Assembly (NCBI GenBank): GCA_022791685.1
Contig: JAAVZO010000006.1
Coordinates: forward strand, 1-37,353
Direction of reading: 5' to 3'
DNA: 37,353 nt
DNA from: Clostridiales bacterium
GTDB taxonomy: Bacteria > Bacillota > Clostridia > Oscillospirales > CAG-272
Each line of letters opens with the position of its first letter. The stretch's first letter is position 1. Below the pieces are notes generated by a model, which saw only the letters and a program-made list of their open reading frames with translations, had not been told where the DNA came from and searched no databases. Shown piece by piece: positions 7,774 through 15,482 of this stretch. Position numbers and translations under genes: made by a program.

Positions 7774-8538
7774 ATGAACAATTCAGCAATGCGCGTGCTG
7801 GAGATACTCGAGCTTTTCGCTGGATCGCCTGAGCCGCTGACAATAAGCGATATCAGCCGTCAGCTCGGTTACCCCAAAACAAGCGTTTTTGACATAATAA
7901 ATATTCTATGCGAGCGCGGCTTCATTTCACGTGACAATGAACGCGCCAAAACATATGTGATAGGTGCGAAGGCGTATATGGTCGGCATGGCGTACATCAA
8001 CCGAAACGACCTTTATTCTGTGTCACATCCGATTTTAACAAAGCTGCGCGACACGCTCGGTGAGACTTGCTATCTCGGTGTCGAGCAAGGCGGATACGTT
8101 ATCTACCTCGATAAGGTCGAATCCTCTCAGCCGATCCGGTCGACGTGCAGCATAGGCGCAAAAAATCATATGTATCTGACCGGACTCGGAAAAGCTATGC
8201 TCGCCGGTATGCCTGAAGAAAAGGTCCGTGAGATCGCCGAACGCGGCATGGAAGCTCACACGCCCACGACAATTACAACAGTAGACGCGCTGTTAGCTGA
8301 GCTTTCAGCAATACGCGCACGAGGATGTGCGTTTGATCTCGGCGAGGATAACTCATATGTGCGCTGTGCCGCCGCGCCGATACGCGACTCATCAGGACAA
8401 ATATGTGCAGCGATAAGCGTATCAATGCTCGACGCTGCGTTCACGATAGCTATGAAGGAAACAGCGGCGAAAAAAATTATCGAATCAGCTCTCGAGATAT
8501 CGCATAGTCTCGGATATCGCGGGATGAAGCTCTATTGA
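7774..8538 (+). CDS. IclR-family transcriptional regulator
   Basis: A 254-residue regulator with an N-terminal winged helix-turn-helix (LTISDISRQLGYPKTSVFDI around residues 20-40, then LCERGFISRD) and a C-terminal IclR effector domain. The latter shows TCYLGVEQGGYVIYLDKVES, MYLTGLGKAMLA and the late CAAAPIRDSSGQICAAISVS motif. Family members commonly sense sugar acids or aromatic acids. AGGAGG lies 7 nt before the ATG. It is the first gene of an operon with KDPG aldolase and a 2-keto-3-deoxy-sugar-acid kinase, and is divergent from a glycosidase-like gene, so it probably controls both units in response to a keto-deoxy sugar acid. Confidence 0.93.
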   Translation: MNNSAMRVLEILELFAGSPEPLTISDISRQLGYPKTSVFDIINILCERGFISRDNERAKTYVIGAKAYMVGMAYINRNDLYSVSHPILTKLRDTLGETCYLGVEQGGYVIYLDKVESSQPIRSTCSIGAKNHMYLTGLGKAMLAGMPEEKVREIAERGMEAHTPTTITTVDALLAELSAIRARGCAFDLGEDNSYVRCAAAPIRDSSGQICAAISVSMLDAAFTIAMKETAAKKIIESALEISHSLGYRGMKLY

Positions 8539-8553
8539 AATGTGGTAATTATC

Positions 8554-9216
8554 ATGGATAAAATCATTAACACAATAAATGAAACAAGAATAATCGCTAT
8601 ACTCCGCGGCATACCGTCTGAGCAGCTCTGCGACGTGCTTGACGCGATATATGATGGCGGAATCAGATTAGCCGAAATAACATTCGACAGCACCAGAACA
8701 GTATCAGACCTTGATACCATCAAAAACATCGAACGTGCGATCGAGCATGTCGGAAACAAAATGTATATCGGCGCTGGTACGGTCGTAAGCGAGGAGCAGC
8801 TCAAGCTCGCCGCTCACGCAGGCTGTAAATTCATAATCTCACCTAACACCGATACCGCTATCATCAAGGCTACAAAGCTGCTTGGACTCGTTTCAATACC
8901 GGGCGCGATGACGCTTTCGGAAATAGTCAGCGCAACTCAGGCAGGGGCTGATTTTGTCAAGTTGTTCCCTGCTTCGTCGCTCGGACCTGAGTTCATACGA
9001 CAGGCGCTCGCACCGCTTGGAAATGCAAGACTACTCGCAGTATCCGGCGTAACTCCCGAAATGATACCCGAATATCTCGCCGCTGGATGTGTCGGTTTTG
9101 GGATAGGCAGCCCTATCGCAAACCGCAGCTTGTGTGAATCGGGACAAATCGACAAAATAAGAGAAAACGCGCAACGATATGTTTCGGCTATAAATGCTGC
9201 TTCGGCGTTGAAATAA
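8554..9216 (+). CDS. eda: 2-keto-3-deoxy-6-phosphogluconate / 2-keto-4-hydroxyglutarate aldolase
   Basis: A 220-residue class I aldolase that cleaves KDPG or KDPGal to pyruvate and glyceraldehyde-3-phosphate in the cytoplasm. The (beta/alpha)8 barrel shows RIIAILRG at the first strand (Arg18), the catalytic base Glu41 in RLAEITFDS, YIGAGTV, ISPNTD, IPGAMT and the Schiff-base Lys136 in FVKLFPAS. The ATG at 8554 is preferred because it places ILRG at the usual distance from the N terminus; a GTG at 8542 would add four residues. No strong ribosome site is visible, so it may be translationally coupled to the iclR-like gene ending 15 nt upstream. The kinase that makes its substrate follows 13 nt downstream. 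Confidence 0.95.
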   Translation: MDKIINTINETRIIAILRGIPSEQLCDVLDAIYDGGIRLAEITFDSTRTVSDLDTIKNIERAIEHVGNKMYIGAGTVVSEEQLKLAAHAGCKFIISPNTDTAIIKATKLLGLVSIPGAMTLSEIVSATQAGADFVKLFPASSLGPEFIRQALAPLGNARLLAVSGVTPEMIPEYLAAGCVGFGIGSPIANRSLCESGQIDKIRENAQRYVSAINAASALK

Positions 9217-9229
9217 GTGGGTAAGAATT

Positions 9230-10183
9230 TTGATAATCACAATTGACGGCGGAACTACAAATACCCGCTTCACACTAATCGAATCCGGAAAAATATACGA
9301 CCGCTTGAAATTGCAGGTCGGCGTTCGCGATACTGCAATTTCCGGAAGTTCCGCGCTAAGCTCAGCAGTGCGTGACGGCATATCGGAACTGCTCAAGCGC
9401 AATGATCTATGCGAGCGGGATATAAGTTCAATAGCATTATCTGGCATGATATGCTCGGAATCCGGACTTTATAATTCAGTGCATGTTATCACACCGACAG
9501 GCATTGACGAGCTCAGACAGCACTCAGTTCGCGTAATGATGCCAGATATAACTCAGATACCGATGATATTCATTCCGGGTGTCAAGACCTTCGATAGCCC
9601 CAGCATATCTGAGCTTTCCGGGCTCGACATCATGCGCGGCGAGGAAACAGAGATTATCGGTATACTGTCGAGCATTCACCCCCCTGAAAGACATATAACT
9701 GCGCTGATGCCCGGTTCGCATATGAAAATCGTCAGCTTGGAAAACCGACAAATAACTTCATTTCGAACCTCTCTGTCCGGTGAGCTGATTCGGGCAGCGG
9801 CAGAAAATACGATATTAAATCGATCGCTCAGCGGAGTATATCCGCATATTGCCGACGAAGAATATCTGCGCCGTGGTTATAGATATGCCAAGCTGCACGG
9901 TATCAATGAAGCGCTGTTCAAAGTACGTGTGCAGGCTAATTTTATCGACGGCGTAACAAGCGAGCAGCTGTACGCATTTTTGATGGGTGCGATACTGCAC
10001 GATGACATTCGCTCGACTATCGAAACCGGTGGCGATATTATCATAGCAGGCTCTAACCCATTTCGCTCAGCGTTGGCTGTATTGCTTGGCGACGAGGGTC
10101 AGAACGTCACAGTTCTGCCGGAAAAGCTCGCAGAGGAATGCTCGGCGATCGGCTCGGAGCTGATAGTATCTGAACTTATGTAA
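9230..10183 (+). CDS. dgoK: 2-dehydro-3-deoxygalactonokinase (DgoK family)
   Basis: A 317-residue sugar-acid kinase of the DgoK family, phosphorylating 2-keto-3-deoxygalactonate (or the gluconate epimer) with ATP to feed the neighbouring aldolase. Conserved features are the N-terminal phosphate-binding loop DGGTTNTRF at residue 6, LSGMICSESGL, LDIMRGEETEIIGIL, ALMPGSHMKIV and the late IIAGSNPFRSAL. The start is TTG at 9230: the DGGTTNTR motif begins six residues later, as in the family, and no other start is close. GTGGG upstream is a modest ribosome site. Together with eda and the IclR regulator it forms a DeLey-Doudoroff-type catabolic operon. The operon ends at a strong hairpin. Confidence 0.92.
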   Translation: MIITIDGGTTNTRFTLIESGKIYDRLKLQVGVRDTAISGSSALSSAVRDGISELLKRNDLCERDISSIALSGMICSESGLYNSVHVITPTGIDELRQHSVRVMMPDITQIPMIFIPGVKTFDSPSISELSGLDIMRGEETEIIGILSSIHPPERHITALMPGSHMKIVSLENRQITSFRTSLSGELIRAAAENTILNRSLSGVYPHIADEEYLRRGYRYAKLHGINEALFKVRVQANFIDGVTSEQLYAFLMGAILHDDIRSTIETGGDIIIAGSNPFRSALAVLLGDEGQNVTVLPEKLAEECSAIGSELIVSELM

Positions 10184-10187
10184 AAAT

Positions 10188-10234
10188 AAAAAAGCTGCGA
10201 CCCACTGTTATTACAGCAGGCCGCAGCTTTTTAT
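10188..10234. terminator. Bidirectional intrinsic terminator between dgoK and the SGNH hydrolase gene
   Basis: The arms AAAAAGCTGCG (10190-10199 region) and CGCAGCTTTTT (10222-10232 region) pair, with a small inner hairpin CTGT-TATT-ACAG. The A and T runs on the two sides make it usable from both convergent genes. Confidence 0.88.
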
Positions 10235-10245
10235 AGCTAAGCAGA

Positions 10246-11325
10246 TTATATCAAACCAAACAGGAGCTTCTTAACTTGATCAATTCTGCGGTATTCATTG
10301 ATCGCATTGCCAACATTTTCACCGATAGCAGCGTGTGCTTCAGCAGTGAAGTGAATGCCGTCAGCTTGGAACATGGTCTCCACATCAGCGGCAGCCTCGT
10401 TTACGTCAACAAAAACAACATTGGTAAGCTCGTCAACGGCAGACTTTATAGCAGCATTCGCAGCAGTTGTCACAGTCTCAGTCATCTCAGCGAGAGCCTC
10501 TACGAATTCGTCTCCATATTCGGCGGCAACACCTGAAATATTGCCTGAAGGAATTCCAGTAACGCAAATGTACGCGTTAGGATTTATGCGCATGATCGCG
10601 CCTACTATTGCGGCAATGTTGGCTGTCATCTCTTCAACGCCCTCAGCCATAGCCTCACTGAGCTGAGAAATAACATCGTCGACCGAAATTTCAAAGGATA
10701 TATCTATATCATCAATATTTTCCGGGAATGTAACTGTACCATCCTCGCCAACGATACCCACAATTGCATCTTGAAGCTCTGCGAGCAGCTCGTCGGTAAT
10801 GATCGGCTTCTCATCTTCCTTAACTATCGGAAGCTTTTCCTTGAACTCAACAAGCTTTGCAAGCAGGTCGTTCCCGCCGATATTTATGATTATAAATTCT
10901 GACTGCTTTACAGCTGCCTCGGTGAGCGCAGCCTTTTCAGGATTGGTGAAGAGGTCAAGTACATCAATAGTCGTTGCACCTGATTTTGCAAATAGCGCTG
11001 CGGACTGATCATTTCTCAGTACAGCGGCGGCAGCAATAGACGCAAACGAGCCGTCAACCGGCACGGTCGCTTCGGGGTCAAAGCTATCAGTTCCATATGC
11101 GCAGGCGTTTGAGTCGCCAAGTACAAGAGCATTAACAGCTGCATCAAGTTTGAACGGAGAGATATCTACGCCGGTTCTCTCGTCTTCAGCTATCGGCAAA
11201 GGCGCGATGTCTTCAGTAACATCTGGGTTCTCGGAAATAAGCATGGGCTCGTCAGCATAAACGCCGACCGACGCACAGCCTGCAAGCAGTGCGATACAGA
11301 TGAGTGTTGCGATACTTTTCTTCAT
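10246..11325 (-). CDS. Secreted SGNH/GDSL-family hydrolase
   Basis: A 359-residue exported esterase/acylhydrolase-type protein. The N terminus MKKSIATLICIALLAGCASV is a signal peptide with a lipobox-like LLAGC (Cys17), so it may be a lipoprotein; cleavage after VYA is the alternative. Residues ~25-60 are a low-complexity acidic linker. Catalytic blocks are LVLGDSNACAYG (nucleophile Ser72), INIGGNDLL (Gly/Asn of blocks II-III, around 148-155) and DGIHFTAEAH (Asp-His pair near the C terminus). AAAGGA lies at a good distance before the ATG. It is a single-gene unit with its own promoter. Natural substrates could be acyl groups on cell-wall or dietary polysaccharides; nothing in the context decides. 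Confidence 0.88.
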   Translation of the reverse strand: MKKSIATLICIALLAGCASVGVYADEPMLISENPDVTEDIAPLPIAEDERTGVDISPFKLDAAVNALVLGDSNACAYGTDSFDPEATVPVDGSFASIAAAAVLRNDQSAALFAKSGATTIDVLDLFTNPEKAALTEAAVKQSEFIIINIGGNDLLAKLVEFKEKLPIVKEDEKPIITDELLAELQDAIVGIVGEDGTVTFPENIDDIDISFEISVDDVISQLSEAMAEGVEEMTANIAAIVGAIMRINPNAYICVTGIPSGNISGVAAEYGDEFVEALAEMTETVTTAANAAIKSAVDELTNVVFVDVNEAAADVETMFQADGIHFTAEAHAAIGENVGNAINEYRRIDQVKKLLFGLI

Positions 11326-11360
11326 TTGATAAGTCCTTTCATTGCATAATATACTATTTT

Positions 11361-11422
11361 CTTACTCCTTCACTAAAAGGAGTAAGCATATATACTATAC
11401 CATAAATATCTAAACTTGTCAA
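11361..11422 (-). promoter_or_regulatory. Promoter and 5'-UTR hairpin of the SGNH hydrolase gene
   Basis: On the minus strand TTGACA (11422-11417), a 17-nt spacer and TATAGT (11399-11394) form a promoter. Within the first bases of the transcript lies a perfect 10-bp inverted repeat, 11361-11370 with 11377-11386 (CTTACTCCTT / AAGGAGTAAG), without a T-run. It may be an operator or a stabilising 5' hairpin. Confidence 0.65.
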
Positions 11423-11432
11423 GTATTTTTTG

Positions 11433-12665
11433 TTAAATTACGAAGCCGCCATTAGAAAATATTTGTATCTCGCTGCCATCAGCTTTGATTCCAGTTATCT
11501 CAAGGTCAGGCGTGCCTATCATGAAGTCGACATGATTTGCACTCTTGTTTCCGCCGAGTGCCGCTAACTCTTCCTCGCTGAGCTCAGCGCCATTTTCTAC
11601 CGTATCAGGATAGCACTCGCCGAGCGCAAGGTGGCAGGACGCGTTCTCGTCGAACAGTGTGTTGTAGAAAAGTATACCGAGATTCGAAATCGGCGAATCG
11701 TATGGGATAAGCGCCACCTCGCCGAGCCGCTTTGAGCCCTCATCAGTGTCAAGCAGACGCTTCAATGCGTGCTCACCCGACTTTGCGCCATAGCCAACAA
11801 CTGCGCCGTCTTTGAATTCGAGCCAGAAGTTGTCGATAAGCTCACCCTGATACGACAGTGGAAGAGTGGAATATACCTTACCGTCGGCGCGGCGGCAGTC
11901 TGGCATTGTGAATATTTCTTCAGTTGGCATATTCGGGAAATAATCAACTCCGTCGGCGCAGCGCTCAGAGCCGCCCTTCCAAATGTGCCCCTCTGCAAGC
12001 CCAACGGTAAAGTCCGTACCAAGCGAGTTCGTGTAATGCAGAGATGTGAAGCGTTCACGGTTGAGCTTTTCAGCGCGGCGCTTCAAAAGTCGGTCGTGCT
12101 GCTCCCATTTCTTGAACGTGTCGCCGCGTGTGATCCTCACCGTTTTGAATATCGCCGCCCACAGCTTATTCACTGCCTTAGCCGGAGTCAAGCCCGGGAA
12201 CACGCGTGTCGCCCACGCTTCATTCGGATATGCGACAATAGTCCAGCGCAGCCCGCCCTTATCCATGACATCGTAGAATTCCTTGAACGCCTTATGTGCC
12301 GCAAGCGAGTTCGCCATCAGCTTCTCACTTGGCGCACCTGCAAAAATTTCTGGGTCCTCTGAAATTATATTGATACAAACGCAGCCTTCGCGTGCATAAT
12401 AATTACGCTGCTCGGCCCGCCATTCGGGCACATTCTCGAATTCGCTGATATCAGCATAATCGAGACGTATCCGCGACGCACGCTGGTCCTCGTATATCAC
12501 AATTACATCCTTTGCACCGAGCTTGAAGCACTCTTCCTCAACCATCCGTCCAAACTCCGCCGCCTCGATCGCACAGCGCAGCAATACATACTTTCCTTTT
12601 GTAACGTTGACTCCGTTCCGTGCCGTCAACGACGCGTACTCACGCAGCTTATCATTAAAACTCAT
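11433..12665 (-). CDS. M29-family metallo-aminopeptidase (AmpS/PepS type)
   Basis: A 410-residue cytoplasmic aminopeptidase of peptidase family M29, which uses two metal ions to remove N-terminal residues from peptides. The C-terminal catalytic half has the family's metal ligands in order: Glu in NMPTEEIFTMPD, Glu in LGEVALIPYDS, His in NTLFDENASCHLALG, and His/Asp in ANHVDFMIGTPD. Length matches the family (about 410). GGAGG lies 9 nt before the ATG. A TATAAT is present upstream on the minus strand, with a poor -35. It reads as a single-gene unit, divergent from the Crp/Fnr regulator. Confidence 0.94.
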   Translation of the reverse strand: MSFNDKLREYASLTARNGVNVTKGKYVLLRCAIEAAEFGRMVEEECFKLGAKDVIVIYEDQRASRIRLDYADISEFENVPEWRAEQRNYYAREGCVCINIISEDPEIFAGAPSEKLMANSLAAHKAFKEFYDVMDKGGLRWTIVAYPNEAWATRVFPGLTPAKAVNKLWAAIFKTVRITRGDTFKKWEQHDRLLKRRAEKLNRERFTSLHYTNSLGTDFTVGLAEGHIWKGGSERCADGVDYFPNMPTEEIFTMPDCRRADGKVYSTLPLSYQGELIDNFWLEFKDGAVVGYGAKSGEHALKRLLDTDEGSKRLGEVALIPYDSPISNLGILFYNTLFDENASCHLALGECYPDTVENGAELSEEELAALGGNKSANHVDFMIGTPDLEITGIKADGSEIQIFSNGGFVI

Positions 12666-12811
12666 ATTTAATTACCTCCATAACTTCACATAATGATAAG
12701 TCTATTATACCGCCGCACCCGAAAAAAATAAATACCCCGCTGTCATAATTTACATATAATTCATCATTTTGCAGAATACAAGAATAATCTTTTGAAAAAC
12801 TGCAAAAGCTA

Positions 12812-12872
12812 TTGACAAGAGAGGAAAAATCTGCTATAATGTAAACACAACGTCATTGTTGTAAATACAACA
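12812..12872 (+). promoter_or_regulatory. Consensus promoter and palindromic operator of the Crp/Fnr-flavodiiron operon
   Basis: TTGACA (12812-12817), a 17-nt spacer and TATAAT (12835-12840) match the consensus exactly. Around the expected start site lies TGTTGTA-AA-TACAACA (12857-12872), preceded by an overlapping ACAAC-GTCATT-GTTGT. A repressor-like site in this place suggests that the downstream Crp/Fnr protein regulates its own operon (inferred). Confidence 0.78.
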
Positions 12873-12882
12873 CGGGGTAAAT

Positions 12883-13551
12883 ATGAAAGCATACATTGCC
12901 ACACTGATGAAATGCAGATTATTTTCGGGACTTTCTGAAGATGAGCTGCTGAAAATAATCGAATGCACTCATGCACATAAGCATGAATTCGTACCATCAA
13001 GCCTTGTCATGCGCGAGGGCGACACTCCGACTGAACTCGGCATATTATTGTCCGGCAGACTGACCCTCTCGCGTATGGATCATACTGCCAATAAGCCTGT
13101 CTCACGTGAAAGCTTTGCAGAGCTGCTTCCGGGCAGTCTTGTCGGCATTCCGGACGTTCTGCTTTCTAAAAGGCTCGAATATTCAGCAACAGCAGTTGAA
13201 GCCGCAGAATTGCTTATGATCCCTGTAAATCAGCTGCTCGAGCCCTGCGCTTCTACCTGCGGCTGTCATCTTCGCATGATACGCAATCTGACACGAACAC
13301 TCGCAGATGATGTATATTCGGCTAATGCCAGACTTTCGCACCTCAGCCGCCGCTCGACCCGCGATAAGCTGCTCTCTTATCTATCGCGTGAAGCGGCAAA
13401 AAACGGCACAAACAGCTTCGACATACCACTCGACCGACAATCGCTCGCCGACTACCTCGCTGTCGACCGCAGCGCTATGTCAACTGAGCTGTCGAAGCTG
13501 AAGACTGAGGGTATTATTGATTTTGAACGCAACCACTTTATACTAAAATAA
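12883..13551 (+). CDS. Crp/Fnr-family transcriptional regulator
   Basis: A 222-residue regulator with an N-terminal cyclic-nucleotide-binding-like beta barrel (LFSGLSEDELLKI, then LGILLSGRLTLSRMD, LLPGSLVGIP) and a C-terminal winged HTH (STRDKLLSYLSREA, then DRQSLADYLAVDRSAMSTEL). A Cys cluster CASTCGCH lies at the start of the long helix (about residues 126-133). Such Cys are common in anaerobe members that respond to redox or NO, but a cofactor cannot be proven here. It sits 22 nt before the flavodiiron gene in the same operon, which points to control of an O2/NO/oxidative response. A palindrome lies between its own promoter and ATG. Confidence 0.92.
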   Translation: MKAYIATLMKCRLFSGLSEDELLKIIECTHAHKHEFVPSSLVMREGDTPTELGILLSGRLTLSRMDHTANKPVSRESFAELLPGSLVGIPDVLLSKRLEYSATAVEAAELLMIPVNQLLEPCASTCGCHLRMIRNLTRTLADDVYSANARLSHLSRRSTRDKLLSYLSREAAKNGTNSFDIPLDRQSLADYLAVDRSAMSTELSKLKTEGIIDFERNHFILK

Positions 13552-13573
13552 AAACAATAAAAGGAGAACTCTT

Positions 13574-15424
13574 ATGTACTGCACAAAGAAAATCACATCT
13601 GATATCACTTGGATCGGTGCAAACGACCGCCGTCTCGCAATGTTCGAGGGCGTTTACTCAGTTCCGACCGGCGTTTCCTATAACTCTTACCTCATCAACG
13701 ATGATACCACTGTACTGCTCGACACTGTCGATAAGTCGGTAAGCGGTATTTTCTTCGAAAACCTTGAACACGCTCTCGCCGGACGCGAGCTCGATTACGT
13801 CATTATCCAGCACATGGAGCCCGACCACTCGGCAACTCTCGCCGAGGTCATGCGCCGCTACCCGAACGCTACGCTCGTATGCAACGATAAGATACTCAAA
13901 ATGGTAGCTCAGTTCTTCGCTGCACCAGACAGCTCGCGCGTTTATATCGTAAAAGAGGGCGACAAGCTCGAGACCGGAAACCATACGCTCAACTTCGTTA
14001 TGGCGCCGATGGTTCACTGGCCTGAGGTCATGGTGACATTCGATTCAGTCGACGGGATACTCTTCTCTGCTGACGCGTTCGGCACATTTGGAGCACTGAA
14101 TGGCGCTATATTTGCAGACGAGGTCGACTTCATGCGCGACTATCTCGATGAAGCCCGCCGCTACTACTGCAACATCGTCGGAAAATACGGCACGCAGGTT
14201 CAGGCTTTACTAAAGAAAGCGTCGGCACTTGATATTAAGATGATCTGCCCGCTGCACGGCTTTGTATGGCGCGAGAAGCTCGGCGACTATATCGACAAGT
14301 ACGTCAAATGGTCAAGCTATACTCCTGAGGAACAGGGCGTAATGATCGCATATGCGTCTGTATATGGCAACACGGCTACGACTGCTGAGATAATCTCGTC
14401 AAAGCTTCGTGAGCGCGGGATCAAAACTGTAATGTACGATGTATCTGTCACCCATTCGTCTGAGATAGTCGCTGCGGCTTTCAAATACAGTCACTTGTTA
14501 TTCGCGTCGACAACCTACAATGCTGGCATATTCATCTCGATGGATGAGCTGCTTCGCGACATAGCTTCACACGGATTGAAGAAACGTTTCGTATCGCTCG
14601 TTGAGAACGGCTCATGGGCACCTACCTCCGGAGGACAGATGAAGGAGATACTCTCTACCTGCAAGGATATGACATTTATCGGCGACATTCTGTCGGTAAA
14701 ATCGGCATTGAAGCCCGAGCAGGCGACCGATATCGACGCCCTCGTTGACGCTATCGCTGATACCTTCCCGAAGGCTAAGACAGAGATCGCTGCGTGCACA
14801 AGCGAGTCTGAACTCGACCCAGCTGCGTTCTTCAAGCTTTCATACGGTCTGTTCGTGCTCAGCGCAAAGGATGGAAGCAAGGACAACGCCTGCATAATCA
14901 ACACTGCACAGCTGCTGACCGACACTCCTAAGCGCATTACGGTATCGGTCAATAAAGCAAACCTGACACACGATATGATATTGAAGACTGGCGTATTCAA
15001 TGTTTCGGTGCTCACAGAGAGCGTGCCGTTTGATGTATTCAAGGACTTCGGATTCGTGAGCGGACGCAATGTCGATAAATTCGACGGCAGAAGCGACATC
15101 GCACGCAGCGCGAATGGACTCTGCTATCTCACAAGTCATGTAAACGCGCTCATTTCCGGCAAGGTAACAGATACAGTCGACAAGGGCACACACACGCTCT
15201 TCATCGCCGACGTGACCGACGCGCGCGTACTGTCGAACGAGAAATCAGTGACATACGACTACTACTTTGAGCACATCAAGCCAAAGCCGCAGCCGGTCGA
15301 GGAGAATAAGAAGGGCTTTGTCTGCAAGATCTGCGGATACGTCTACGAGGGCGACACGCTTCCCGCGGACTACATCTGCCCGCTCTGCAAGCATGGCGCT
15401 GAGGACTTCGAGCCGCTCGCATAA
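13574..15424 (+). CDS. Flavodiiron protein fused to flavin reductase and rubredoxin domains
   Basis: A 616-residue, probably cytoplasmic reductase of O2 to water and/or NO to N2O. Residues 1-~250 are the metallo-beta-lactamase diiron domain with the full ligand set: H80, E82, D84 and H85 in HMEPDHSAT, H148, D167 and H228 in CPLHGF. Residues ~255-395 are a flavodoxin domain (ASVYGNTATTAE FMN loop). Residues ~415-560 are a flavin-reductase-like FMN domain (FVLSAKDGSKDN, LTHDMILKTGVFNVSVL). The end is a rubredoxin with CKIC (584/587) and CPLC (602/605). In Moorella, the last two domains form a separate protein, Hrb, which donates electrons to FprA, so this gene is effectively an FprA-Hrb fusion. 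AGGAG precedes the ATG. A strong terminator follows. Confidence 0.95.
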   Translation: MYCTKKITSDITWIGANDRRLAMFEGVYSVPTGVSYNSYLINDDTTVLLDTVDKSVSGIFFENLEHALAGRELDYVIIQHMEPDHSATLAEVMRRYPNATLVCNDKILKMVAQFFAAPDSSRVYIVKEGDKLETGNHTLNFVMAPMVHWPEVMVTFDSVDGILFSADAFGTFGALNGAIFADEVDFMRDYLDEARRYYCNIVGKYGTQVQALLKKASALDIKMICPLHGFVWREKLGDYIDKYVKWSSYTPEEQGVMIAYASVYGNTATTAEIISSKLRERGIKTVMYDVSVTHSSEIVAAAFKYSHLLFASTTYNAGIFISMDELLRDIASHGLKKRFVSLVENGSWAPTSGGQMKEILSTCKDMTFIGDILSVKSALKPEQATDIDALVDAIADTFPKAKTEIAACTSESELDPAAFFKLSYGLFVLSAKDGSKDNACIINTAQLLTDTPKRITVSVNKANLTHDMILKTGVFNVSVLTESVPFDVFKDFGFVSGRNVDKFDGRSDIARSANGLCYLTSHVNALISGKVTDTVDKGTHTLFIADVTDARVLSNEKSVTYDYYFEHIKPKPQPVEENKKGFVCKICGYVYEGDTLPADYICPLCKHGAEDFEPLA

Positions 15425-15447
15425 CTGCATTTTACAACCAATTTTAA

Positions 15448-15482
15448 AAGCTCCGCCTGAAAACAGGCGGAGCTTATTTTAT
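15448..15482 (+). terminator. Intrinsic terminator of the flavodiiron operon
   Basis: A perfect 12-bp GC-rich stem (15448-15459 with 15464-15475) with an AAAA loop is followed by ATTTTATTT. It overlaps the last bases of the convergent solute-binding protein gene. Confidence 0.92.
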
